The position numbers were made by a program, and so were the translations under genes. Under the pieces are notes generated by a model. That model had not been told where the DNA came from and did not search any database. It saw only the letters and a program-made list of their open reading frames with translations. Positions 8,770-17,411 of a DNA stretch of 64,000 nucleotides are shown one piece after another (position 1 is the stretch's first letter; each line of letters opens with the position of its first letter). Origin of the DNA: Lentzea albidocapillata. GTDB lineage: Bacteria > Actinomycetota > Actinomycetes > Mycobacteriales > Pseudonocardiaceae. The DNA is taken from assembly GCF_000719115.1 (NCBI RefSeq), contig NZ_JOEA01000014.1, positions 62,001 through 126,000 on the forward strand. Reading direction: 5' to 3'.

Positions 8770-9798
8770 TCAGGGAAGCAGTGGCGCGGGTCCCGTGCTC
8801 TCGCGCACGGTCAGCGTCGGGGTGAGCAGAGCCCGGTCGTCGTCCGGACGGCCGCCGTCGCTCGACGTGGCGAGCCTGCCGACGATCTGCTCCACGGCGA
8901 CCCGGCCGAGCTCCTGCGCGGACCCGGTCACCGCCGTGAGCCTCGGCGCGAACTGCTCGGCGAGCTGGTCCTGGCACAACGCGATCACCGAGACGTCCTC
9001 GGGGACCGTCCGCCCGCTGGTGCGCAGCAGGGTGAGCAACGGGCCGATCGCACCCTCGTTCTGCACCACGAACCCGGTCGTGCCGGGACGGTCCGCGAGA
9101 ACGCGCGCGAGGGTGCCCGCGGTGCTCTCGTAGGTGCCCTCGCAGGTCCGGTGCAGGAAGCGCAGACCGCGCTGCCCCGCCCTGTTCCGGAACCCGGCGA
9201 GCGTGCGCTCGGCGTACCCGGCATGCCGGTGGTAGACCCCGGAGCCGTAACCGATGAACGCGATCTCGCGGTGACCGAGATCGGCGAGGTGGTCCGCGCA
9301 CAACGCGCCGGCCGCGACGAAGTCGTGGTCCACACAGGACACTCCGCGCGCGTCGTCGGCCAGCCCGATTAGCGTGGCCTGGGTGCCCTGCGCGCGCAGC
9401 ACCGGGATGCGCTCGTCGTCCAGCTCGACGTCCATCAGGATCAGGCCGTCCGCCAGGCCGCTGGCGGCGATCCTGCGGACCCCGCCCGGCCCCTCGTCGT
9501 TGGTGATCAGCAGGACGTCGTACCCGTGCTGACGGGCCGCCGTGGTCACCGAGATCGCGATCTCCATCATGACCGGGACGTAGACGTCGGTGCGCAACGG
9601 CACCATCAGCGCGATGATGTGCGACCGCCGTGCGGCCAGTGCCCGCGCACCGGCGTTGGGGTGGTACCCGAGCTCCCGCACGGAACTCCGCACCCGGCGG
9701 CGGGTCTCCTCGGAGATCGCGCGCTTGCCGCTGAGCACGTAGCTGACCGTGCTGGACGACACGCCCGCGTGCCTGGCCACGTCGGCAATGGTCACCAT
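8770..9798 (-). CDS. LacI-family repressor embedded in the xyloglucan-type operon
   Basis: A 342-residue regulator: an N-terminal LacI HTH (TIADVARHAGV, then STVSYVL), a hinge helix near residue 50 and a periplasmic-binding-like effector domain. The recognition-helix residues matching LacI Y17, Q18 and R22 are S, S and Y, nearly the same as in two other repressors of this window (18254-19285 and 19498-20499). It starts 6 bp after the second permease gene and precedes GH31, so it is made from the operon it probably represses, giving autoregulation. The best candidate operators are the sites at 13444-13457 and 13533-13546. The inducer is probably a sugar released from xyloglucan or cello-oligosaccharides (inference). 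Confidence 0.9.
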   Translation of the reverse strand: MVTIADVARHAGVSSSTVSYVLSGKRAISEETRRRVRSSVRELGYHPNAGARALAARRSHIIALMVPLRTDVYVPVMMEIAISVTTAARQHGYDVLLITNDEGPGGVRRIAASGLADGLILMDVELDDERIPVLRAQGTQATLIGLADDARGVSCVDHDFVAAGALCADHLADLGHREIAFIGYGSGVYHRHAGYAERTLAGFRNRAGQRGLRFLHRTCEGTYESTAGTLARVLADRPGTTGFVVQNEGAIGPLLTLLRTSGRTVPEDVSVIALCQDQLAEQFAPRLTAVTGSAQELGRVAVEQIVGRLATSSDGGRPDDDRALLTPTLTVRESTGPAPLLP

Positions 9799-9804
9799 GG
9801 ATGT

Positions 9805-10773
9805 TCAGCCCTTGATCGCGCCGGTCAGGACGCCCGTGCGGAAGTGCTTCTGCACGAACGGGTAAACGATGAGCAACGGCACGAGTGTCAGCACCACCAC
9901 GGCCATCTGCAGCGACAGCGGCGCCGTCTGGGAGAACGCCGTGCCGAAGCCCGAGTTCACCGAGCCCGGCATGCCGTTGCCGCGGTTGACGTACGTGTAG
10001 AGCACGTACTGCAGCGGCCACTTCTCGCTGTCCGTCGGCATGTACAACATGACGTTGAAGAAGGAGTTCCAGTAGCCGACGCCGTAGAAGAGCGCCATCA
10101 CCGCGGTCACCGCGCGTGAGGTCGGCAGCACGATGGACCACAGGATCCGCCAGTCCCCCGCGCCGTCGATCCGCGCGGCCTCGATCAGGTCGGCCGAGGT
10201 GCTGGAGTAGAACGACCGCAGGATCAGGATGTTGAAGACGGAGATCGCGCTCGGCAGGATCAGCGCCCACCACTGGCCGTAGCCGCCCAGACCGGTGACG
10301 ACCAGGAAGGTGGGGATCAGGCCGCCGTTGACGAACATGGTGAGGATCAGCAGGGTCAGCAGGAAGCGGTGCGCGAACGAACGCGAACGGGACAGGCCGT
10401 AGGCGCACATGACGGAGACCGCCATCGACACGAGGGTGCCGATGGCGGTGATGCCGAGACTCACCAGCAGCGCGGTGCGCACCGTGGTGTCCCCCAGCAT
10501 CACCCGGTAGGCCTCGACGGTCAGTCCGTCCGGCCAGACCACGAGACCACCGGCGCGGTTGACCGCGCCCTGGGTGGACAGGCTGGTCACCACGATGATC
10601 CACAACGGCACCAGCATCACCAGCAGCACGCCGCCGAGGGTGAGGCCCTTGACGGCCTCGCCGGCGATCGTCGGCGGTTCCTCCCACGCCGGCCTCGTGT
10701 TCCGCTTCTTCCTGCGGACCGCCTGCGGTGCAGGAGTTTCCGCGGCCTCGAGCGTGCGTTCGATCGTGAGCAT
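9805..10773 (-). CDS. Sugar ABC transporter permease (LplC/YtcP type)
   Basis: A 322-residue inner-membrane permease with about six transmembrane helices and the ATPase-contacting loop EAARIDGAGDWRILW near residue 200. It is the second half of a heterodimeric channel with the product of the gene ahead of it. The ATG at 10773 has GGAGG eight bases upstream and follows the first permease stop by 5 bp; a longer open frame towards 11082 only overlaps that gene. LplBC/YteP-YtcP-type transporters with a large Tat-dependent binding protein usually carry long oligosaccharides, which fits uptake of branched xyloglucan fragments. No ATP-binding subunit is encoded nearby. Confidence 0.88.
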   Translation of the reverse strand: MLTIERTLEAAETPAPQAVRRKKRNTRPAWEEPPTIAGEAVKGLTLGGVLLVMLVPLWIIVVTSLSTQGAVNRAGGLVVWPDGLTVEAYRVMLGDTTVRTALLVSLGITAIGTLVSMAVSVMCAYGLSRSRSFAHRFLLTLLILTMFVNGGLIPTFLVVTGLGGYGQWWALILPSAISVFNILILRSFYSSTSADLIEAARIDGAGDWRILWSIVLPTSRAVTAVMALFYGVGYWNSFFNVMLYMPTDSEKWPLQYVLYTYVNRGNGMPGSVNSGFGTAFSQTAPLSLQMAVVVLTLVPLLIVYPFVQKHFRTGVLTGAIKG

Positions 10774-10778
10774 GTCGG

Positions 10779-11735
10779 TCACCTCCGGTACAACCCGTCT
10801 TCGCCGAAGGCGTGCGCCAGCTTGTTCGCACCCCAGATGAGCAACAGCGAGATCACGCTCTTGAACAACCCTGCCGCCGCGCCGTAGCTGTAGTCGCCGG
10901 TCGCGATGCCGTAGTAGAACGAGAAGGTGTCCAGCACGTCCGCCGTGTCGTAGCCCACGGCGTCGCGCTGGATCAGGAACTGCTCGAAGCCGACGGTCAG
11001 CGCGTTGCCCAGGCGCAGCACCAGCATCAGCACGATGACGCCACGCAGGCCGGGCAGGGTGATGTGCCACAGCCGCCGCCACCGCCCGGCGCCGTCCGCC
11101 GCCGCGGCCTCGTACAGGTCGGTGTTGACGGCGGCGAGCGCGGCCAGGAAGACGATGATCCCCCAGCCCGCCTCCTTCCAGATCACCTGGGCGGAGACCA
11201 GCAACGCGAAGGTGTCCGGGTTCGTCATGACGTCCCAGGTACCGATGTCGTTGTTACGCAGGAAGTGGTTGAGCGCGCCCGCGCCGCCGAGCATCTGCTG
11301 GAAGATCGTGATGGCGAGCACCCACGAGAAGAAGTGCGGCAGGTAGACGACCGACTGGATGAAGTTGCGGATCCTCAGCGACAGCACCGAGTTGAGCAGC
11401 AGTGCCAGCGCGATCGGTACCGGGAAGAACAGGACGAGCTGGACGAAGCTCAGGTACAGCGTGTTCTGCACCGCGTTCCAGAAGTTCGCGTCACCGAACA
11501 GCCGCTGGAACTGGTCGAGTCCCGCCCACGTGCTGTACCAGATCCCGGCCAGCGGGTCGTACTCCTGGAACGCGGTGACGAGCCCGAACAGCGGGACGTA
11601 GTTGAAGACCAGCAGCAGGACGACGGCCGGCAGCGTCATCAGGATCAGCGACCGGTCGCGGCGCAACCTCACCCGCCAGCTCTGTCGCGCCGGTCGCGTC
11701 CCGCGGTCCGGCCGCGTCGGGGTCGCCGTGGTCAC
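10779..11735 (-). CDS. Sugar ABC transporter permease (LplB/YteP type)
   Basis: A 318-residue permease with an N-terminal cytoplasmic tail rich in Arg, a first helix (ILMTLPAVVLLLVFNYVPLFG) near residues 30-50 and five more helices. The EAA loop reads EAAAADGAGRWRRLW at about residue 210. The GTG at 11735 overlaps the binding-protein stop as GTGA, so the two are translationally coupled. It pairs with the downstream permease and the upstream lipoprotein to form one importer. Family identity is clear; the substrate is inferred from the operon. Confidence 0.88.
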   Translation of the reverse strand: MTTATPTRPDRGTRPARQSWRVRLRRDRSLILMTLPAVVLLLVFNYVPLFGLVTAFQEYDPLAGIWYSTWAGLDQFQRLFGDANFWNAVQNTLYLSFVQLVLFFPVPIALALLLNSVLSLRIRNFIQSVVYLPHFFSWVLAITIFQQMLGGAGALNHFLRNNDIGTWDVMTNPDTFALLVSAQVIWKEAGWGIIVFLAALAAVNTDLYEAAAADGAGRWRRLWHITLPGLRGVIVLMLVLRLGNALTVGFEQFLIQRDAVGYDTADVLDTFSFYYGIATGDYSYGAAAGLFKSVISLLLIWGANKLAHAFGEDGLYRR

Positions 11736-13414
11736 TGCCCGGTGCCGTGCTTCTGCAGGACGTTGTCATTGGTCCACTGGATCAGCTTGTCCCCGCCACC
11801 GCTGGTCTTCCAGCTCGCCACGGCCTCCCTCACCTCGGCCACCGACTTCTTGCCGTGGATGCAGTCCTTGATCGCGTCCTCGACCTGCTGTCCGGCGTCC
11901 GCCGTGGCCTGCGCCTGGGGCATGCTGATGTTCATGCTCCAGAAGACCGGCTTGGCCAGCGCCTTCACGTTGGCGGCCTGCCAGGCGAGGTAGTCCTTGG
12001 TGACGATCGGCACGCCGGGGCTGTTGGTCGCGGCGGCCGGCGCGGCCAGGAACGGGAAGGTCTGCGCCTGGACCTCCTTCTTGCCGGCCTCGGTGGCCGT
12101 CGGCACGCCGTCGACCATGGTGAAGTGGGTGCCCTCGACACCGAAGTTGACCATCGTGAACTCGGCCGAGCCGTACGGCGCGGCGAGGTAGTTCGCGATG
12201 GCCAGGCATTCCTCGATCTGTTCCGGCTTCAGGTTGATGTTGAGGTAGCTCATGATGCTGGCGCCTGGGCCCATGTCGACCCGCGGTGCGCTCTTGCCGT
12301 CGGCGGCGATGATGTTCAGGGCCCCGCGCCGGTAGTTCGGGTCGGCGGCCCTGCCGGACTGGAGGTCGGCGAGGTTCCACGTTCCCGTGCCACCACTGGA
12401 GATCAGCGTCTTCCCGCCGAAGAACCTGGTGTTGCCGTTGGCGTTGTCGCCCGCCAGCGCGTCCGGGTGCACGTACCCGGCGGTGGCGAGCCGGTTGTTC
12501 CAGTCGAGCGCCGCGAAGAACTCCTCGGTCTCGAACAGGTGGACCAGCTTCCCGTTGTCCACCCGCCACTTCAGCGGCGCACCGAAGGAGGTGTAGAGGT
12601 AGCGGTACACGTCGTCGAACGCCCACACGCCGTTCTTGGCGTCGGTCAGCTCCTTGCCGAGCCTCATCAGGTCGTCGGCCGACTTCACCTGGTCGGCGGT
12701 GATCCCCCTGGCGTCAAGGATGTCGCGCCGGTAGTAGAGCATGCCCGCGATCTGGAAGCCGCTGGCGTGGGAGGGGATCCCGTACAGCTTCTCGCCCCAC
12801 GCCCCGGTGCGCCACGCGGCGGTCGGGATGGCCGCGAGGTTGGGGTACTTCTTGATGTTGTCGCCGGACAGGTAGGGCGTCAGATCAGCGAGCTGGTTCC
12901 CCACCAGCCCGCCGACGTTCATCTGGGAGTTCCACCAGGTCGGCAGCTGGATCCAGTCCGGCAGCCGCTTCGAGGCGGTCATCGTCGGGATGATGGTGTT
13001 GTAGGTGTTGCCGTCCGCCGGCTTCATCTGCAGCTGGACGCCCAGAGCCTTGTTCATGGCCGTGTAGAACGCGTTGTCGGCGGGCGGGATGGTGCCCCAC
13101 AGCGGCGTGACCGCCGAGTACGTGCCGCCCTTGCCCGGGATGCCGGACACCGTGGCGACCTGGTTCGCCGGGTAGCTGAGGAAGCCCGGGTTCGTGAACA
13201 CGTCGGGGCCGCCCGCGATGGACGGGATGTCCGGTTTGATCGCCGTGTTCGGCACGTAAGCCGGTAACACGGCCTTGAGAGCGGCTTCCGAACCGACTCC
13301 GGCCCGCTGCGCCGGGCCACTCCCGCAGGCGGACAGCAGTGGTCCCATCGCGACGAGCCCGGCCGCCGAGACGGCGACGTTCAGGAAGCTTCTGCGGTTC
13401 AACTCGTTGCCCAT
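11732..13414 (-). CDS. Solute-binding lipoprotein of an oligosaccharide ABC transporter
   Basis: This 560-residue extracellular binding protein is first in the operon. Its N-terminus combines a twin-arginine motif (NRRSFLNVA) with a lipobox (LLSACGS), so it is probably exported folded by Tat and then lipid-anchored. The mature part has the family 1 binding-protein fold, with a ligand-lining region rich in Trp and Tyr. At about 530 mature residues it belongs to the long LipO/YtcQ class, larger than typical maltose-type proteins, which suits bulky ligands. The ATG at 13414 has AAGGA eleven bases upstream, and a LacI-type operator lies 30-43 bp ahead of it. Xyloglucan oligosaccharide binding is inference from the downstream enzymes. 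Confidence 0.88.
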   Translation of the reverse strand: MGNELNRRSFLNVAVSAAGLVAMGPLLSACGSGPAQRAGVGSEAALKAVLPAYVPNTAIKPDIPSIAGGPDVFTNPGFLSYPANQVATVSGIPGKGGTYSAVTPLWGTIPPADNAFYTAMNKALGVQLQMKPADGNTYNTIIPTMTASKRLPDWIQLPTWWNSQMNVGGLVGNQLADLTPYLSGDNIKKYPNLAAIPTAAWRTGAWGEKLYGIPSHASGFQIAGMLYYRRDILDARGITADQVKSADDLMRLGKELTDAKNGVWAFDDVYRYLYTSFGAPLKWRVDNGKLVHLFETEEFFAALDWNNRLATAGYVHPDALAGDNANGNTRFFGGKTLISSGGTGTWNLADLQSGRAADPNYRRGALNIIAADGKSAPRVDMGPGASIMSYLNINLKPEQIEECLAIANYLAAPYGSAEFTMVNFGVEGTHFTMVDGVPTATEAGKKEVQAQTFPFLAAPAAATNSPGVPIVTKDYLAWQAANVKALAKPVFWSMNISMPQAQATADAGQQVEDAIKDCIHGKKSVAEVREAVASWKTSGGGDKLIQWTNDNVLQKHGTGQ

Positions 13415-13443
13415 GGCGGAACCGATCCTTCATCGTTGAAGTG

Positions 13444-13457
13444 TCGAAGCGCTTAAA
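13444..13457. promoter_or_regulatory. LacI-type operator TCGAAGCGCTTAAA ahead of the transport/enzyme operon
   Basis: It matches 12 of 14 positions of the perfect palindrome TCGAAGCGCTTCGA found at 19326-19339. It sits 30-43 bp upstream of the binding-protein start, where a bound repressor would block the promoter of the eight-gene operon. The proposed ligand is the LacI protein encoded at 8770-9798 or one of its two paralogues. Confidence 0.7.
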
Positions 13458-13532
13458 CAGATGCCGGGGAGGTTAGTGACGCAGGTCGCAGGAAACAAGA
13501 CCGTTGACAGCAGAAACCACAGCGTGACACCG

Positions 13533-13546
13533 TCGAAACGCTTCAA
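13533..13546. promoter_or_regulatory. LacI-type operator TCGAAACGCTTCAA ahead of GH3
   Basis: This second site matches 12 of 14 positions of the 19326 palindrome and lies 29-42 bp upstream of the GH3 GTG at 13575. Its centre is 89 bp from the centre of the 13444 site, so one repressor type could control both divergent units and might loop between the sites. Confidence 0.7.
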
Positions 13547-13574
13547 CGCTAGCTCTGAGCTGAGGGGTCACCAC

Positions 13575-16397
13575 GTGGTTTCCGAGTCCGTGCCCGCCGT
13601 CGATCGGCTGCCTTTTCGCGACTCCGCGCTGTCGACGCGCAAGCGCGTCGACGACCTCCTCGGGCGTCTCACGCTCGACGAGCGGATCGCGATGCTGCAC
13701 CAGTACTCACCGGCCGTGCCCCGGCTCGGCGTGGACGCGTTCCGCACCGGATCGGAGGCACTGCACGGCGTCGCGTGGCTAGGTCCCGCCACCGTCTTCC
13801 CCCAGGCGGTCGGGCTGGGCGCGACCTGGGACGAGGAACTGGTGCGCCGCGTCGCCGAGGCCACCTCGGTCGAGCTGAGGGCGTTCCACTACCACCGCCC
13901 GGCCGCCGTCGGCACGGGCCGGAACAGCCTGCAGGCGTGGGCTCCGGTGCTGAACCTGCTGCGTGACCCGCGCTGGGGCCGCAACGAGGAGGGCTACTCC
14001 GAGGACCCGGTGCACACCGCGCGGATCGGCACGGCGTTCTGCCTCGGCCTCACGGGCGACCACCACCGGTTCCTGCGCACGGCCCCGGTGCTCAAGCACT
14101 TCCTGGCCTACAACAACGAGGACGACCGCTGCGTCACCTCCTCCGGTCTGCGCCCGCGCGTGCTGCAGGAGTACGACCTCGCGGCCTTCCGCCCGGTGGT
14201 CGCCTCGGGCGCCGCCACCGGTGCCATGGCCGGCTACAACCTCGTCAACGGCCGCCCGTGCCACGTCACGCCGCTCATCGAGACGGAACTGCGCCGCTGG
14301 GCCGAGCCGACCGGGCACGAGCTCTTCGTGGTCAGCGACGCGGAGGCGCCGTCCAACCTGGTGGAACCGGAGCACTACTTCGACGACCACGCCGAGTCCC
14401 ACGCCGCCGCACTCAAGGCGGGCATCGACAGCTTCACCGATCACGGTCAGGACAGCGCTGTCCCGATCGGCAGGCTCCGCGAGGCGCTGGAGCGTGGCCT
14501 GATCGACGAGGAGGACGTGGACCGCGCCGTGCGCCGGCAGCTGGAGCTCCGCTTCCGCCTCGGTGAGTTCGACCCCGATCTCGACCCGTACGCCACCATC
14601 GGCCCCGAGGTCGTCGGCTGCGCCGAGCACCGCGCCCTCGCGTTGCGGTCCGCGACGGAGTCGGTCGTACTGCTGCGCAACGAAGGACTGCTTCCGCTGG
14701 ACGCGGGCAAGACGCCACGGATCGCCGTGATCGGCCCGCTCGCCGACATGGTGTGCGAGGACTGGTACAGCGGCACACTTCCATACGAGGTCACTGTCGC
14801 GAGTGGACTCCGGTCCGTCCTGGGCGAAGGCGGCGAGGTGGTCGTCGCGGACGGCTCGGACCGCATCGCGCTGCGCTCGCACACGAGCGGCGAACTGCTG
14901 GGCAAGACGGCGTTCGACGTCGTCGACTGGGGCGACGGCGTGCTGACGCTGCGGTCGGTGGAGTCCGGGCGCTACCTGAGCCTCCAGGACACCTCGCTCG
15001 CCGCCGACCAGGAGCGGATCAAGAGCTGGGAGGTCCGTGAGACGTTCCGCCTCGTGCCCGTCGAGGACTCGGTGCTGCTGCAGAACGTGCTCACGGGCCG
15101 GTACGCCGTCGTCGATCCCGTCGACGGCCGGGTGACCGTCACCGCGGAGACCGCCGACGCCGCCGAACGCTGGGAGCGCGAGGTCCTGCGGGACGGCACC
15201 GCGGCAGCGCTGGCCGCCGCACTGTCGGCGGACGTCGCCGTGGTGGTCCTCGGCAACCACCCGCTGATCCACGGCCGGGAGACCGAGGACCGCGCCGGAA
15301 TCGCGCTCCCGGCCGCCCAGGACGCGCTGCTGCGCGCGGTCGCGGAAGTCCGGCCCGAGACGACGCTGGTCGTGATGAGCAGCTACCCCTACGCCCTGGA
15401 CTGGGCCGACGAACACCTGCCCGCGGTGGTGTGGACGTCGCACGGCGGGCAGGAGACGGGCAGGGCGCTGGCCGCCGTCCTGCTCGGCCAGGCCGATCCC
15501 GGCGGACGCCTGCCGCAGACCTGGTACCGCGGCGGCGACGCGCTGCCGGACCCGCTCGACTACGACGTCATCAAGGCGGGCTGGACCTACCAGTACCACC
15601 GGGCCACGCCGCTGTACCCCTTCGGCCACGGCCTCTCCTACACCGGCTTCGCCCACCGCGACCTGATCCTGTCGTCGGGCACCGCCACCCCGGGCAGCGC
15701 CATCGACCTCTCGGTGACGCTGGCCAACACCGGCACCAGGACCGGCAGCGACGTCGTCCAGCTCTACGTCCGCGCGCTGCACACCCGGTACGAGGCCCCG
15801 CTGCTGCGGCTCGCCGACTTCCGCAAGGTCACGCTGGATCCCGGCGAAAGCACGGTCCTGTCGTTCCGGCTGCCCATGGACCGGCTCGCCCACTGGGACG
15901 TCGCGACCGGTGCCTTCGCGGTGGATCCCGGCGCCTACGAGGTTCTCGTCGCCCGTTCCGCCGGGGACGTCGTGCTCACCGCCCCGCTCACGGTGGCGGG
16001 ACCGGCGCCCTCTCCTCGCGCGGGCATCGGTCGCCTTCTCGCCGCCGACTTCGACGACTACGACAACGTGACCCTCGTCGACGCGACGCGCGTGACCGGT
16101 GACGCGGTCACCCCTGCCGGCGCCGACCGGCCGGGCACGCTGTGGTTCGGGCGAACCGACCTGTCGGGTGCGGTCCGCGTCGAGGCGGAGGTCTCGTCGG
16201 AGAATCCCTTGGCACGATTGGAGTTCAGGACGGACGAGGGAGTGCTGGCGGAACTTCCGGTGCCGGCCACCGGAGGCCGTTACGAGTGGACGACCATCTC
16301 GGCGGCACTGCCCTCACCGGTGACCGGGATCCAGGACCTGCGGGTCGTCCTGCACGGCTCCTTCCGGCTCACGGCCTTCCGCTTCTCCGCAGACTGA
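13575..16397 (+). CDS. Cytosolic GH3 beta-glucosidase/beta-xylosidase with inserted trefoil-like domain and C-terminal CBM6-like domain
   Basis: A 940-residue exo-glycosidase without a signal peptide. The GH3 barrel (about 10-335) has the KHF substrate-binding motif near 174 and nucleophile D255 (VVSDAEA). The alpha/beta-sandwich domain begins near 380 and is interrupted at about 422-540 by a segment with repeated LRSHTSGELL, LRSVESGRYL and LQNVLTGRYA units, which looks like a fascin/ricin-type beta-trefoil rather than the more usual PA14 insert. An Fn3-like domain (about 650-790) and a CBM6-like beta-sandwich (about 800-940) follow. The GTG at 13575 has AGGGG seven bases upstream; an open frame reaching 13461 would run through the operator. 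It probably removes backbone glucose or xylose from imported oligosaccharides. Confidence 0.85.
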   Translation: MVSESVPAVDRLPFRDSALSTRKRVDDLLGRLTLDERIAMLHQYSPAVPRLGVDAFRTGSEALHGVAWLGPATVFPQAVGLGATWDEELVRRVAEATSVELRAFHYHRPAAVGTGRNSLQAWAPVLNLLRDPRWGRNEEGYSEDPVHTARIGTAFCLGLTGDHHRFLRTAPVLKHFLAYNNEDDRCVTSSGLRPRVLQEYDLAAFRPVVASGAATGAMAGYNLVNGRPCHVTPLIETELRRWAEPTGHELFVVSDAEAPSNLVEPEHYFDDHAESHAAALKAGIDSFTDHGQDSAVPIGRLREALERGLIDEEDVDRAVRRQLELRFRLGEFDPDLDPYATIGPEVVGCAEHRALALRSATESVVLLRNEGLLPLDAGKTPRIAVIGPLADMVCEDWYSGTLPYEVTVASGLRSVLGEGGEVVVADGSDRIALRSHTSGELLGKTAFDVVDWGDGVLTLRSVESGRYLSLQDTSLAADQERIKSWEVRETFRLVPVEDSVLLQNVLTGRYAVVDPVDGRVTVTAETADAAERWEREVLRDGTAAALAAALSADVAVVVLGNHPLIHGRETEDRAGIALPAAQDALLRAVAEVRPETTLVVMSSYPYALDWADEHLPAVVWTSHGGQETGRALAAVLLGQADPGGRLPQTWYRGGDALPDPLDYDVIKAGWTYQYHRATPLYPFGHGLSYTGFAHRDLILSSGTATPGSAIDLSVTLANTGTRTGSDVVQLYVRALHTRYEAPLLRLADFRKVTLDPGESTVLSFRLPMDRLAHWDVATGAFAVDPGAYEVLVARSAGDVVLTAPLTVAGPAPSPRAGIGRLLAADFDDYDNVTLVDATRVTGDAVTPAGADRPGTLWFGRTDLSGAVRVEAEVSSENPLARLEFRTDEGVLAELPVPATGGRYEWTTISAALPSPVTGIQDLRVVLHGSFRLTAFRFSAD

Positions 16398-16427
16398 GAT
16401 CCACCAGACCCGCCTGAAGGAGCCTCG

Positions 16428-17402
16428 ATGCCGCTGACGGACGCCCCGCTCGACGAACTCGTCGTCTACCGCCCGGAAATGCAGGCACCGCCGGACTTCG
16501 ACGAGTTCTGGGAGCGGACCCTCGCCGAAGCGCGCTCGGCCGGTGGCGCGGTGGAGGCCGCCGACGTCACCGACCGGCACCTGCTGCGCACCGTCGAGGT
16601 CGCCGACGTCCGCTTCCCCGGTTTCGGCGGCGAGCCGGTGGCCGCCTGGCTGCTGCGCCCGCGCGGCAGCGACGGCCCGCTGCCCGTCGTCGTCACGTAC
16701 ATCGGCTACAGCGGCGGTCGCGGCCTGCCCACCGACCACCTGCTGTGGTCCGCCGCCGGGTACGCCCAGCTCGTGGTCGACAGCCGTGGCCAGGGCCACG
16801 ACACCCCGGACCGCACGGCGGGCGGCACCCAGTGGGCCAAGGGTTTCATGACCCGCGGCATCGACTCTCCGGACGACTACTACTACCGCCGTCTCATCAC
16901 CGACTGCGTCCGCGCTGTGGACGCGGTCGCGCACCTGCCGGGCGTCGACCCGGAACGGGTGGTCGTCGCGGGTGGCAGCCAGGGCGGAGGGCTGACGATC
17001 GCCGTCGCCGGGCTGGCGCGGGACCGCGTCGCGGCCGCACTGCCGGACGTACCGTTCCTGTGCCACTTCCGGCGTGCGGCGGCGATGGCCGGCGAAGGGC
17101 CTTACGTGGAGATCGCGGAGTACCTGCGCTGGCACAGCAGGCACCGCGTGGAGCCTGCCTTCACCACGTTGTCCTACTTCGACGGTGTGCACTTCGCGCA
17201 ACGGGCGACGGCGCCGGCGTTGTTCAGCATCGGGCTGATGGACCCGATCTGCCCACCGTCCACTGTGTACGCCGCCTTCAACCACTACGCGGGCGAGGAC
17301 CGGACCATGACCGTGTGGCCGTTCGCCGACCACGGCGGCGGACACGGGTCCAACCCGGTCGCGCAGCTGGAGTGGCTGCGCGACCGGGCGCTGGCGCCGT
17401 GA
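16428..17402 (+). CDS. CE7 acetylxylan esterase / cephalosporin-C deacetylase family
   Basis: A 324-residue alpha/beta-hydrolase that removes acetyl groups from short oligosaccharides. It has the CE7 hallmarks: DSRGQG at 118-123, the nucleophile elbow GGSQGG with S184, acid D272 (GLMDPICPP) and H302 (FADHGGG). No signal peptide is present, as expected for this cytosolic, usually hexameric family. The ATG at 16428 has AAGGAG upstream and lies 30 bp after GH3, so the two are co-transcribed. It would deacetylate imported xylo- or xyloglucan oligosaccharides so that the exo-glycosidases can proceed. Confidence 0.92.
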   Translation: MPLTDAPLDELVVYRPEMQAPPDFDEFWERTLAEARSAGGAVEAADVTDRHLLRTVEVADVRFPGFGGEPVAAWLLRPRGSDGPLPVVVTYIGYSGGRGLPTDHLLWSAAGYAQLVVDSRGQGHDTPDRTAGGTQWAKGFMTRGIDSPDDYYYRRLITDCVRAVDAVAHLPGVDPERVVVAGGSQGGGLTIAVAGLARDRVAAALPDVPFLCHFRRAAAMAGEGPYVEIAEYLRWHSRHRVEPAFTTLSYFDGVHFAQRATAPALFSIGLMDPICPPSTVYAAFNHYAGEDRTMTVWPFADHGGGHGSNPVAQLEWLRDRALAP

Positions 17403-17411
17403 GCCCCGGCG

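Noticed and set aside
13461..13574. Upstream extension of the GH3 gene to an ATG at 13461
   Set aside because: It would place the operator at 13533-13546 inside the coding region, has no ribosome site, and the added 38 residues do not resemble the family or a signal peptide.
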